A DNA stretch of 39,616 nucleotides from Fidelibacterota bacterium. GTDB lineage: Bacteria > Fidelibacterota > Marinisomatia > Marinisomatales > JAADGP01. The first letter of the stretch is position 1. Each line of letters begins with the position of its first letter. Positions 8,626 to 18,477 of this stretch are shown in pieces. The stretch lies in contig JALUTR010000211.1 in the NCBI GenBank assembly GCA_027021785.1, forward strand, positions 1 to 39,616, read 5' to 3'. Under the pieces are notes generated by a model. The model was not told the DNA's origin, did no database searches, and saw only the letters and a list, made by a program, of their open reading frames with translations. Position numbers and translations under genes: made by a program.

Positions 8626-10014
8626 TTACATTTCGGATAATCCCTCAATCACAATTTCATCACCCGTTCGATAAATTGTCACGTTTTGATATAACTTATC
8701 CGTATAATATTGTTGATCACCAATAGTAACCGTAACCCCTTTATGTAATTTGTCCCTTATGATGATCGAATTCGAAGGGGAGGAATTATTCTGTTTTTCG
8801 ATGACAATCTGTCGTTTCTCTTCAATCGCTTCAATGTCTTTCGCAAGTCCTTTTGCCTCCAGGACAATCCTGTCCAACTCCTCCTGTTTTTCGGCCGATA
8901 ATGTTTTTAACCGGGCTTTTAACAGTCTGAAAAAAGATATTCGTTTATTTAATGACGACAATTTTCTTTTAAGGTTCTCAACCGTGTCTATGATTTCCAA
9001 TTGTTCCGAATCATCATTATTCAGATCATCATTATTTACACCTATCTCAGTTGAAATATTTCTTGTGGATCCCACTTCAATCGCCTCCAAACCTTTGCCT
9101 GCCAATATTTTCCCCCCCCGAATTAAGCCCTCATTTTGTTCCAGGATAACCTTCCCTCCCGAGGAAACCTCACTGTTAATCACATAACGATCAATCAGAA
9201 TATCTCGTTTTACGCCAACTGTTGCATCCTGGATAAATCTGCAAAGCAAATTCCCTCCGGCAAAAACTTTAGCCCTTTTTTTACCCAGGATACCCAGTTG
9301 AACCACAACATCCCCTTTTTGTGAATAAACATTTGCCGCCTCAACATTTCCCTCAATATAAATCGAATCGGTGGCATCCACCCGGAAACCGGACCTGACG
9401 TCACCACTTATAAGGAGTTTCCCGTCGAATTTCACATTGCCGGTTTTAAAGTCGACATCCCCCTTAATGTGGTAAACATTGTCAATATCAACTTTCCCTT
9501 CATTACCAAAGACACAACCGGAAACAGCGGCCAGAAGCGTTAACCCATCCTGGGAAATCCTGGTGTTTTTCCCCACCGGCAAAGGAATATCTTTCCCCGG
9601 CATTTCCAATAATTCACCGGTTACGGACTTGCCTGATATACCGGTGGTCGCCGGCAACTTCGATACCAACTCATGGTCTTTCGTTACATACTCAAATTCT
9701 TTCAGACACTTAAAATCCGCTTTCCCATCCTTGGTAATCGTCGGCTTTACCGCCTTGCCCGTATTGACATACCATATCAGTTTGGCATCCTGTCCCTTTA
9801 CCGGTGGTTTCCCGCGGGCGATAATAACATTGGTAACGGGAACTTTCTCAGTCGCTATCCTGTCTATTAACGCCTCGTCAATGCCATAGGAGACCCCCGC
9901 CTTTGCGATTGCTTCGGCGATTTCAAGTCGTGACGGAAAACGATTTCCACCATTATTAATCGTTATTCTCGCTTCCAGTTTGTCTTCGGAAACCGTGACT
10001 TCAATTACATTCAT
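8626..10014 (-). CDS. FapA/DUF342 family protein
   Basis: 462 aa; VKGQDAKLIWYVN, TGISGKSVTGE, IKGDVDFKTGNVKFDGKLLISGDVRSGFRVDATDSIYIEGNVEAANVYSQKGDVVVQLGILGKKRAKVFAGGNL beta-helix, then coiled coil. Confidence 0.9.
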   Translation of the reverse strand: MNVIEVTVSEDKLEARITINNGGNRFPSRLEIAEAIAKAGVSYGIDEALIDRIATEKVPVTNVIIARGKPPVKGQDAKLIWYVNTGKAVKPTITKDGKADFKCLKEFEYVTKDHELVSKLPATTGISGKSVTGELLEMPGKDIPLPVGKNTRISQDGLTLLAAVSGCVFGNEGKVDIDNVYHIKGDVDFKTGNVKFDGKLLISGDVRSGFRVDATDSIYIEGNVEAANVYSQKGDVVVQLGILGKKRAKVFAGGNLLCRFIQDATVGVKRDILIDRYVINSEVSSGGKVILEQNEGLIRGGKILAGKGLEAIEVGSTRNISTEIGVNNDDLNNDDSEQLEIIDTVENLKRKLSSLNKRISFFRLLKARLKTLSAEKQEELDRIVLEAKGLAKDIEAIEEKRQIVIEKQNNSSPSNSIIIRDKLHKGVTVTIGDQQYYTDKLYQNVTIYRTGDEIVIEGLSEM

Positions 10015-10092
10015 CGGGCAAACGGAAATGTGGTTAAGTTATTAAACATCCAACCAAAAGAAATGAATTCCGTATTTCCTTTTCTTTTGTTA

Positions 10093-10356
10093 TCAACTTT
10101 CATATTCAAACTGTATTTCCACTTCTTTTCCACATGAACATTTGAGGATAACGCCGACAATATTTTTATTTTCCCAAATCGGTTCAATTAATGTGCGGTC
10201 TATGTCTTCGAAATCCGATTCATCCACCTCAATCTTCAACGGGTTTTTTATTTCAACCGAATCTCCCTTTATCACCGATTTTCGGTTTACCATATTTTCA
10301 TTCATGTATAAATCCGGGTTATCTTCCAGATCTTCAAATTTCTCTTCAAATTCCAT
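10093..10356 (-). CDS. Small acidic protein with C-terminal CxC motif, uncharacterised
   Basis: 87 aa; VGVILKCSCGKEVEIQFEYES C-terminus; first in a run leading into fapA. Confidence 0.7.
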   Translation of the reverse strand: MEFEEKFEDLEDNPDLYMNENMVNRKSVIKGDSVEIKNPLKIEVDESDFEDIDRTLIEPIWENKNIVGVILKCSCGKEVEIQFEYES

Positions 10357-10650
10357 TTCACCGACACCCTTTTTTCAGGTAATATGAATCCCATAACAAT
10401 TATTTATCCACGGATGATTAATCACACTCCCAAAATTGCAGGGATAGTTCAGGAAATCCATCGTCTATACAGTTATTCCGAATGTTATATTCCTCTTTGA
10501 CACGGTTAATTCACTTAAAACGGAAGATCCCACATAATGCGGCCTTTTCGACGAACCGACGATTATAATTCGTCAAAGTCAGAGGTAATCCCGATGCTAT
10601 CAGTCTCGAATGAAAGTGATCCTTAAGAGATGACATAGCTATTAATTGTG

Positions 10651-11289
10651 TCAGGAGAAGAGGGAATCAATATCATCCTGTGAAATGCCCTCCGCCCGAA
10701 TGATATCGGCCGTTTTCTCCTCGAATTCCTGTTTATCTTTTTCGCGTTTATCCTTATCAAACCCAACCTCGACTATTTCCAGGACCTTCTTTCCCACTTT
10801 CGTATCCGATTTAACATCATTCAAAGAAGCAAACAGATTCATAAACTTTTCATAAATGGCGGCTAATATCCGGTTGGCGTGTTCCAATTGTTGGGCGGTA
10901 ATATCCTGGAATTGAAGCGCAAAAGTGATATCCGTAACCTCATTCTGGATTTCTTCAATTGACTGTTTGGAATCGTGTTTGTTTTTCCCCTCTTCCAAAC
11001 TATCTGATAGAATTCCCAATTTACTCGAGATGCTGTCTAATTTATCCAGAATCTCCTGGGTCGCCGATTCGGTCGCCTTTGTCACCGTGGATATTTTATC
11101 GGAAGCTGTTGGAATTTTTCCCGCGCTGTCTTTAAGAGAGATATTCATCTCGGACATTAAGGGCATAATATCCCTTAGAAACACAAAAAGATCACTTAAA
11201 AATGGTATAACTTCATCACCGATTTTGAAGAACCCTCGCATATCCTCTATTTTTTTTAATACTTCGCTGATATCCTTAACTTTTTCCAT
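10651..11289 (-). CDS. CheZ-like CheY phosphatase (start revised from 11334 to 11289)
   Basis: FALQFQDITAQQLEHANRIL matches the CheZ catalytic helix region; C-terminal EGISQDDIDSLFS. Start at MEKVKDISEVLKK has an AGGAG ribosome-binding site; the longer ORF start overlaps the cheY stop. Confidence 0.82.
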   Translation of the reverse strand: MEKVKDISEVLKKIEDMRGFFKIGDEVIPFLSDLFVFLRDIMPLMSEMNISLKDSAGKIPTASDKISTVTKATESATQEILDKLDSISSKLGILSDSLEEGKNKHDSKQSIEEIQNEVTDITFALQFQDITAQQLEHANRILAAIYEKFMNLFASLNDVKSDTKVGKKVLEIVEVGFDKDKREKDKQEFEEKTADIIRAEGISQDDIDSLFS

Positions 11290-11317
11290 TTCCCATCTCC
11301 TAATTATCAAACGGCAG

Positions 11318-11689
11318 TTAACCCACGAGTTCAACGATTTTCTTCTGCAGCATATCGGGAGTGAACGGTTTTACGATATAACCGTTCACTCCCGCTTTAA
11401 TTGCCGTAATTACGTCTTCCTTCATTCCGCGTGTTGTAATCATCAGAATTGGGGTATCCTCATATTTTTGATCACTACGCAGTTTCTTTACCAGTTCCTC
11501 ACCATTCATTTCCGGCATATTCCAATCCGTCATGACCAAATCGACGGTCTGCCCGTTCAATTTCTCCAACGCATCGGCCCCGTTTTCAGCCTCAAGAACA
11601 TCCTTTAACCCAATACGCTGAAGCGAATTCATGATAATTCTTCTCATGGTAGGTGAATCTTCAGCAAACAGTATTTTCAGGTCTTTCAT
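11318..11689 (-). CDS. cheY: Chemotaxis response regulator CheY (start revised from GTG 11704 to ATG 11689)
   Basis: MKDLKILFAEDSPTMRRIIMNSL...VMTDWNMPEMNGEELVKKLR...MITTRG...VKPFTPDMLQKKI; AGGA 8 nt before the ATG. Confidence 0.93.
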   Translation of the reverse strand: MKDLKILFAEDSPTMRRIIMNSLQRIGLKDVLEAENGADALEKLNGQTVDLVMTDWNMPEMNGEELVKKLRSDQKYEDTPILMITTRGMKEDVITAIKAGVNGYIVKPFTPDMLQKKIVELVG

Positions 11690-11719
11690 TTCATCTATCC
11701 TCACTTGTTTAGCTTATGC

Positions 11720-12790
11720 CTATGACATTGATAAAGATCGAAGCGATTCCATAATCCCATTCACCGACAACACCGAGTCGACAATACCGGCATCCACAGC
11801 CGCTTTCGGCATCCCATAAACAACACATGAAGCTTCATCCTGTGCCAATATTTTCCCACCGATCTTCTTCAATTTTTTTAACCCCTCAACACCATCGCAA
11901 CCCATCCCCGTTAATATTACTCCCAGAACCGATGCTCCGTACGCGTCGATGGCTGAAGAAAAAAGTACGTCCGCGGAGGGATGATATAAACTATCAGCCG
12001 GGTGAATGGTTAAATCCCCAATTACATTCACACCATTTCTTCTGACAACCAGGTGTTTCCCGCCCTGAGCTATATAGGCGGTTCCTTTCGTGATTATATC
12101 ACCCGAACTCGCTTCCTTTACACGTATGGCAGACAGTTTATTTAATCGTTCCGCGAAGCTGTTTGTAAATTCTTTCGGCATGTGTTGAGCGATAAGGATC
12201 GGGGCAGGGTAATTTTCAGGTAAAGCGCTTAAAATCGATTGCACTACCGGCGGCCCACCAGTGGAAACGCCGATAACTATGCAACGAATCTCATTGCTTT
12301 TTAACCGGTAAGTTTTTTCTTCCGCGCTTTTATGAGAAACAGCCTTGGGAACAGAATCCTTTTTTTTCCATCTTGCCCTCAACCGACTTAGATTCGAGTG
12401 TTTGGCAATGGTTTTAATCTTACTGATCAGGCTGTCCTTTATCTGAGTAATGTCGATGGCAACAAAGGATTGTGTTTTTTGGATATAATCCACAGCACCA
12501 CGGTCCAGGGCATCTAATGTTACCTTGGCGCCCGCGGCCGATATGGAACTGACCACCAGCACCGGTGTCGGCACTTCTTTCATTATCATATCCAAACAGG
12601 TCAAACCATTGGTCCTCGGCATTTCTATATCCAGCGTAACAATATCGGGACGATACTGCTTGACTTTCTCAAACCCTTCCTCTCCATCCCGGGCGGTGGC
12701 GACAACCTTTATCTCCGGATCCGATTCGACCATGATCTGGATCGCTTTGCGCATGAAAGCCGAATCATCAATAACAACTACATTAATCAT
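11720..12790 (-). CDS. cheB: Chemotaxis protein-glutamate methylesterase CheB (REC + CheB domain)
   Basis: 356 aa; VVIDDSAFMRKAI, VSTGGPPVVQSIL, AQHMPKEFTNSFAERL, GVILTGMGCDGVEGL. Confidence 0.96.
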   Translation of the reverse strand: MINVVVIDDSAFMRKAIQIMVESDPEIKVVATARDGEEGFEKVKQYRPDIVTLDIEMPRTNGLTCLDMIMKEVPTPVLVVSSISAAGAKVTLDALDRGAVDYIQKTQSFVAIDITQIKDSLISKIKTIAKHSNLSRLRARWKKKDSVPKAVSHKSAEEKTYRLKSNEIRCIVIGVSTGGPPVVQSILSALPENYPAPILIAQHMPKEFTNSFAERLNKLSAIRVKEASSGDIITKGTAYIAQGGKHLVVRRNGVNVIGDLTIHPADSLYHPSADVLFSSAIDAYGASVLGVILTGMGCDGVEGLKKLKKIGGKILAQDEASCVVYGMPKAAVDAGIVDSVLSVNGIMESLRSLSMS

Positions 12791-12797
12791 AACTTCT

Positions 12798-14951
12798 CTA
12801 TTGTTTAACCGTAAATTCTTTAATCAATTCCGGGATGTCCAGTATCAGCGATACACGCCCATCGCCTCTGATCGTTGCTCCACCGACATGGGGAACCTTA
12901 CCCAGGGTCTGCCCTAAAGATTTGACTACCGTCTCTTCCTGTCCCAACAATTCCGATACAACGAGACCCAACAATTTCTCAGCCAGGGAGACAACCACAA
13001 CATAAGTATCGTCGGTTGATCCGTCGTGCGGCTTCGGAACCCCCAATACTTCATCCAATCGGACCAACGGCAAAACGGATTCACGTAACTTAATCACCTC
13101 TTGCCCGTTGATTGATAAAACCATATCCTTTTCCAGTTTGATCGTTTCGATAATCGAAATCAAAGGGATTATGTATAGTTCTTCCCACACGCGGACAACC
13201 ATACCGGTTAGTATTGTCAAAGTAAGGGGGAGTTTGATGATAAAGGTGCTACCTTTGCCAATTTCGGTTTTGATATCAACCGTTCCGTTTAGTTTGGAAA
13301 TGTTGGAATGAACGACGTCCATACCAACACCTCGTCCCGATACATCGGTAATTTTTTTAGCGGTGCTGAAACCGGGTTTGAAAATAAGATTGATAATGTC
13401 CCGTTGGGGAAGTTTCTCCGCTTCGGCTTCGGTAAGAATATTTTTTTCAACCGCCTTTTTAACAATCTTTTCCGTGTCGATCCCCGCGCCATCATCCCCT
13501 ATTTCGATGACAATATGATTCCCTTCCTGGAAGGCCGACAAGGAGATTGTTCCCTTGGCTGGTTTTCCCTGTTTCTCCCTGGTCTTCGGGTCTTCAATAC
13601 CATGATCAACAGCATTCCGAAGCAGGTGAACCAGCGGGTCTCCGATTGATTCAATTACCGAACGATCCAATTCGGTATCTTCGCCTGATATTAAAAGTTC
13701 TATTTCCTTTTTCTTCTCCCGCGACAGGTCCCTTACAAGTCGTGGAAATTTCCGGAATACGTAGGAGATCGGAAGCATTCTCATCTGCATGATGCTTTCC
13801 TGAATTTCGGTCGTGACGAATCCAAGTGCATTGTTGACACCGTTCAGGTCTTCAATCTCTTTTGTCCCCCCAAAGGTCTGGCTAAGTTCGTTACTTACCT
13901 GAAGCAGCCTGTTTTTCCCCAATACCAGTTCTCCGGCCAGATTCATCAAAGTATCCAACCGCTCGACATCCACACGAATGGTTTGTTCCACTTTCCGACG
14001 CGGCTTCCTGGAAACCGTTTCGTTCTTCTTTGTTACCTTGACGGGGGACTTCTCCTCTTTTGCCGGAGTCGCCATGGGTTCCCCGGTTATACCCGATAAC
14101 CGCGCCAATATTTCCTTCGTATCACGGGTAGCCGCACCACCGGTGCGAACTTCTTCCATAAACCCCTTTATCCAGTCCACTGAGGAAAGCAATACGTCAA
14201 TGATACCGGAAGAGGGCGTTATCTTCTTATCACGAATCAGATTCAATATATCTTCGGATTTATGAGCAACACTCGACATTTTTTCCAGGCCCAATATTCC
14301 ACTGTTCCCCTTCAGTGTATGGAAGGCTCTGAAAATATCGTTTATCAGGTCCTCATCCACCGATTCGGTGGAATTCTCAAGTTTTAACAAATCATTATTC
14401 AGAGAATCCAGCAATTCGGAAGATTCGGTGATAAACTCCTCGACCAAATCATCGGGAAAATCGGATAAATCCAAAACAATCTCATCAGCCTGATTCTCGG
14501 ATTCCTGGGGAGGAGGTTCTTCCTTGATTTTCCCGTTAACCCGCTTGCCGTTTTCATTCAGGATATTTTCGATTTCACTGACCAAATCCTGGATGTCCTC
14601 TTCGTTTTCCTCCCGGTTCTGTACGTCGGCTATAAATTCCTTGAACCAATCCACCGTTTCCAACAACACATCTACAACCTGGGGTGTCGTCTCCAGTTTT
14701 CCGTTTCGAATGGTATTCAACACATCCTCAGCAGCATGGGCCAAATTGGTGCATTTCTCGAAATTCAGGAAGCCACTGGTCCCTTTTATGGTATGATAAG
14801 CCCTGAAGACCCGGTTAATCAGGTCCTCGTCATATTCACCACTTTCAAGTACTAACAAATCTTCATCCAGTTGATCTATAAGCTCATTTGTTTCAACAAC
14901 GAAATCATCCAGGATTTCATCCATTCCTTCTAATTGATCGTAGATACTCAT
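12798..14951 (-). CDS. cheA: Chemotaxis histidine kinase CheA with two tandem HPt domains
   Basis: 717 aa; HPt1 VFRAYHTIKGTSGFLNF, HPt2 IFRAFHTLKGNSGILGL, P3/P4 (HLLRNAVDHGIEDP, IGDDGAGID, VSGRGVGMDVV) and C-terminal CheW-like P5. Confidence 0.97.
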   Translation of the reverse strand: MSIYDQLEGMDEILDDFVVETNELIDQLDEDLLVLESGEYDEDLINRVFRAYHTIKGTSGFLNFEKCTNLAHAAEDVLNTIRNGKLETTPQVVDVLLETVDWFKEFIADVQNREENEEDIQDLVSEIENILNENGKRVNGKIKEEPPPQESENQADEIVLDLSDFPDDLVEEFITESSELLDSLNNDLLKLENSTESVDEDLINDIFRAFHTLKGNSGILGLEKMSSVAHKSEDILNLIRDKKITPSSGIIDVLLSSVDWIKGFMEEVRTGGAATRDTKEILARLSGITGEPMATPAKEEKSPVKVTKKNETVSRKPRRKVEQTIRVDVERLDTLMNLAGELVLGKNRLLQVSNELSQTFGGTKEIEDLNGVNNALGFVTTEIQESIMQMRMLPISYVFRKFPRLVRDLSREKKKEIELLISGEDTELDRSVIESIGDPLVHLLRNAVDHGIEDPKTREKQGKPAKGTISLSAFQEGNHIVIEIGDDGAGIDTEKIVKKAVEKNILTEAEAEKLPQRDIINLIFKPGFSTAKKITDVSGRGVGMDVVHSNISKLNGTVDIKTEIGKGSTFIIKLPLTLTILTGMVVRVWEELYIIPLISIIETIKLEKDMVLSINGQEVIKLRESVLPLVRLDEVLGVPKPHDGSTDDTYVVVVSLAEKLLGLVVSELLGQEETVVKSLGQTLGKVPHVGGATIRGDGRVSLILDIPELIKEFTVKQ

Positions 14952-14969
14952 GGAGGGGTCCTTCGATTA

Positions 14970-15338
14970 CTACTCGTTCAAGAATTTCGAGACCTGGTAC
15001 TGGACCATCTTGGCATCAAAAGGTTTTTCCAGATAGGCATTGGCCCCGGCTTTTTTCCCTTGTTTCTTTGATTCCTCCCCCCGCTCCGACGAAAGGATAA
15101 TGATTGGCAAATCCTTGTAATCATCCGAATTCCGGATTGTCTCAATTAATTCGAATCCATCCATATTGGGCATATTCAAATCGACTATTGCCAAGTCAAC
15201 CTTCGTCTGTGAAATCTTCTCCAAGGCGTCCATCCCATCCTCTGCGGCAACCACTTCGAATTCCTGCATCTTAAGACTGAATGAAACAAATTTCCGAACA
15301 GTAGATGAATCATCTGCCACTAATATTACGCGTTTCAT
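14970..15338 (-). CDS. CheY-like single-domain response regulator
   Basis: 122 aa; VILVADDSSTVRKFVSFSL...AIVDLNMPNMDGFEL...ILSSERGEE...YLEKPF. Confidence 0.93.
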   Translation of the reverse strand: MKRVILVADDSSTVRKFVSFSLKMQEFEVVAAEDGMDALEKISQTKVDLAIVDLNMPNMDGFELIETIRNSDDYKDLPIIILSSERGEESKKQGKKAGANAYLEKPFDAKMVQYQVSKFLNE

Positions 15339-15361
15339 AACAACTCCTCTGTTTTTAACTC

Positions 15362-16231
15362 TTATTCCTTTTTATAAAGGAAAGTCCCCGGGAAATGCTC
15401 GACTTTAAAAGCTGAACTGATCCCATGAAGGGATTCCGCTTCACCAAGAAACAGATACCCACCATGATTCAGGGTATCATAAAAACTACGGATAACTCTC
15501 TTTTTCATCATTTCATCAAAATAGATCAATACGTTTCTGCAAAATATGAAATCGACGCTCCCGATCAGCCGAATTTTATGCACGTCCTTAAGATTTAAAT
15601 ATTGGAACTCAACATTGCGTTTCAAATCATCTTTTATTTCCGCGTGGGTACTGTTATTAACAAAGTACTTGGCCTTATAATGAGAAGGCATGGAACCCCG
15701 GAAAGAGTTTTTAGTAAAGAGTCCCTTTTTTGCTTTTTCCAAAACATTATGGCTGATATCGGTCCCCAGAAGGTCTATCTTCATTCCCCCTAACGACCCG
15801 TTCATGTTTTCTCTGATCATTATTGCAAGGGTGTAAACTTCCTCACCCGTGGAACAACCTGCGCTCCAAATCCTTATTTTCTGACGCCCCTGTTCACGCC
15901 TGGTTTTAACCATTACCGGAAATAACTTTTCGGAAAACACCTTCAGTTGCCTCTCGAAACGGAAAAAATAAGTTTCATTGATTGTAACCAGGTTGAAAAT
16001 CATGGTTAATTCTTCTTTTTGATTCATGCCACGTTTCAAATAGGCAACGTATTCTTCGAAAGATTCGAGTTCCAATTTCTGTATTCTTCGATTCAACCGT
16101 CCTTCAAGGAGATATAACTTACCTTCGGAAAAGAAAATTCCGCTTTTTTCATAAATGAAATCCCGTAGCTCACGAAACGTTTCAGGGCTTAGCTTTATAT
16201 TTTTACGTAGTCCTATATGATGATTCTTCAC
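15362..16231 (-). CDS. cheR: Chemotaxis protein methyltransferase CheR
   Basis: 289 aa; N-term FRELRDFIYEKSGIFF, TINETYFFR, IWSAGCSTGEEVYTLAM, DFIFCRNVLIYFD, GYLFLGEAESL. Confidence 0.95.
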   Translation of the reverse strand: MKNHHIGLRKNIKLSPETFRELRDFIYEKSGIFFSEGKLYLLEGRLNRRIQKLELESFEEYVAYLKRGMNQKEELTMIFNLVTINETYFFRFERQLKVFSEKLFPVMVKTRREQGRQKIRIWSAGCSTGEEVYTLAIMIRENMNGSLGGMKIDLLGTDISHNVLEKAKKGLFTKNSFRGSMPSHYKAKYFVNNSTHAEIKDDLKRNVEFQYLNLKDVHKIRLIGSVDFIFCRNVLIYFDEMMKKRVIRSFYDTLNHGGYLFLGEAESLHGISSAFKVEHFPGTFLYKKE

Positions 16232-16240
16232 AATCGATCC

Positions 16241-17161
16241 TTATAGTTGAGCTAGTTCTACCATTTTTTGTATGGTTTCAATGTCATCATCAATCTCCAA
16301 CACAAATCTTTCAAAGTCCATATCCCTTAACTTTTCATTCTCTTTTTGCAAAATTTTCCACCCTTCTTCTTCACGCGGTATTGATTGGACAAAACCCGTA
16401 CCGAAACGAATGGATTTAAAATTGCATACGAGATCCGAAATCTGGATTAATGCAGTGGAGACTTCATATTTGGGATTCGATACAAGCTCCGGTTTATGGT
16501 GAAAACCGATCGCATTGATGATTGCTTCGGGTAATTCCCACTTTTCAGCTAACCACCGACCGGCATCAGCGTGTGTAACTCCGAAGACTTCCATTTCAGC
16601 GTCATAGCTGGTCAGCTTATCCTTCTCGGCTAATTTTACAGCCTTGGTATATTTTTCAGGGTCAATCCGATATAAAACCAATTTACCCACGTCATGTAAT
16701 AAACCAAGTGAATAAGGACTACTCGGGACAGATAAACGTAACCGTTTATTCAATAATTGAGCAATATGCCCGCACGCGGCCGAATGCTCCCATAGTTTAT
16801 TCCATTCAAGCCACTGATCACCGATATCACGACTCAATAAAAGTTTCAACACCGTAAAGCTGAGCACCAAGTGGCTCAACTCTTCCATTCCAATTACAAC
16901 GATTGCATGTCTTAACGTTTCCACACGATTCCTTAGCCCGTAATAAGCGGAATTGGCGATCTTAAGAATTTTCAAGGCTAACGGCGGATCTCTCTCAATT
17001 ATCGGGATCATCTGAGAGACGGAAAGATTATCCTCACGGGTAACACGCAATATTTCCATAGCAATCGCCGGCACGGTAGGTAACTTTGTTAATGAATAAA
17101 CCTCGTTCCGGTAATATTCCGGGGGATGGATCGAGCTCATGGTCGTGTCAGTGTGTTCCAT
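16241..17161 (-). CDS. HDOD domain protein (copy A)
   Basis: 306 aa; LPTVPAIAMEILRVTRE, LALKILKIANSAYYGL, LRHAIVVIGMEEL, LGLLHDVGKLVLY, GFHHKPE. Confidence 0.92.
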   Translation of the reverse strand: MEHTDTTMSSIHPPEYYRNEVYSLTKLPTVPAIAMEILRVTREDNLSVSQMIPIIERDPPLALKILKIANSAYYGLRNRVETLRHAIVVIGMEELSHLVLSFTVLKLLLSRDIGDQWLEWNKLWEHSAACGHIAQLLNKRLRLSVPSSPYSLGLLHDVGKLVLYRIDPEKYTKAVKLAEKDKLTSYDAEMEVFGVTHADAGRWLAEKWELPEAIINAIGFHHKPELVSNPKYEVSTALIQISDLVCNFKSIRFGTGFVQSIPREEEGWKILQKENEKLRDMDFERFVLEIDDDIETIQKMVELAQL

Positions 17162-17208
17162 TCAAATCCTCTGATAATTTTTTACTTTTTAACCGCAATG
17201 GTAGGTCC

Positions 17209-18465
17209 TTACAATTCGTTAATTGCTTGTATCGCAGCCCCACGGATATCTTCGTTTTCGCAATTACTCAAATTTTCAAGTAAAGGTTTTGCTTCCGTCA
17301 ACTTTAATTGAACGGATGTTTTAATCGCTGCAATAACAGGTAAACCGCGCTCTTCGTATAACATTTTCAACACGGTATCCTTAACTCTTTGTTTATCGAA
17401 ATTCACCAATGATTCCAGGGCTGTGTATGCAACCCAATCATCTTCATGATCGGTCAAATCGCAGATCATTTCCACCAACCGCTTGTCATTTTTGGCCGCA
17501 TTGATTAATGCCACAATCAATGCGGGAGGCAGTTTATCCACATTCTCAAGGAATTTTTTAAGAACATGATAATCGGGCTTCAATGATAGCTGATAACTAA
17601 CCAACTCCGTCAGGATATCATCCTGATCGTCATAACATTTAATAATCATTTCACTCAGGTCGGCATCTCCATCATTCAATACATTAACATTTCTTTTTCT
17701 ACCAATCCTCAGGATAGCCCGGCAAACCTGTTCTTTTAACGCCATCGGGACATTGTCCATGTTTTCCTTCAAAGCCTTTAACGATTCGATATTGCCGATA
17801 TTGCCGAGAGCATCGATAACCGCGTATACAACCATGTAGTTATCATCATTGAGGTTTTTCTCTAAAAACGACGCCGCCTCATGGTCTCCGATCAAACCAA
17901 TAGCTTCCGCAGTTTCCAATTTCAGAGCCTTGTCCCTGTCAAAAATCGTATACAAAGTTGACAAAGCCTCCCTGGAACCGATTTTCCCCAGAGCTTCCAC
18001 TGCCGATACAACAACATTTTTTACATCATCTTCCAGCGCCGCCTTGCATAAACCGGGTACTGCCCTATTACTCCCCGCCAAGCCCAGAATATCAGCCGCA
18101 AACTTCCGGACATCCTCATTCTCATGGAAAAGCGCCGGGAGAAGTCCGTCGATTGCATCATCGCCAAAGCGTACCAGAATGGCGGCGACGATATTACGTA
18201 CTTCAATTCGCACACTACCCAGTAACGGAACCAATTTTTCCACACAGAGTTCGGGCGGAAGGGTTTCCAACACCTCCGAAGCCGCCTCCCGGACAGCTCG
18301 GTTTTCATCCTGTATCGCCTGAATCAGATAATCGACGATTTGAGACGGTTCAAATTCTTCCAGATTGTAAACGGCCCAGCGACGCTCATCGGAATCAACG
18401 GCACTTAACTTATTTACGATCGACTCAAGTTTGGGATTTGTCTCAGCGGTTCTGCTAATTGTCAT
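17209..18465 (-). CDS. HEAT-repeat (PBS lyase-like) protein
   Basis: 418 aa; repeated helices such as AVREAASEVLETL, DVRKFAADILGLAGSNRAVPGLCKAALEDDVKNVVVSAVEALGKIGSREAL. Confidence 0.88.
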   Translation of the reverse strand: MTISRTAETNPKLESIVNKLSAVDSDERRWAVYNLEEFEPSQIVDYLIQAIQDENRAVREAASEVLETLPPELCVEKLVPLLGSVRIEVRNIVAAILVRFGDDAIDGLLPALFHENEDVRKFAADILGLAGSNRAVPGLCKAALEDDVKNVVVSAVEALGKIGSREALSTLYTIFDRDKALKLETAEAIGLIGDHEAASFLEKNLNDDNYMVVYAVIDALGNIGNIESLKALKENMDNVPMALKEQVCRAILRIGRKRNVNVLNDGDADLSEMIIKCYDDQDDILTELVSYQLSLKPDYHVLKKFLENVDKLPPALIVALINAAKNDKRLVEMICDLTDHEDDWVAYTALESLVNFDKQRVKDTVLKMLYEERGLPVIAAIKTSVQLKLTEAKPLLENLSNCENEDIRGAAIQAINEL

Positions 18466-18477
18466 CGTTGTATTTTC

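Noticed and set aside
10925-11608. 227-aa plus-strand ORF across cheZ-like and cheY
   Set aside because: Antisense across two recognised genes; composition looks like a reverse-strand artefact.
17849-18458. 157-aa and 166-aa plus-strand ORFs opposite the HEAT gene
   Set aside because: Low-complexity Pro/Ser/Arg-rich translations, antisense to a coherent HEAT-repeat protein.
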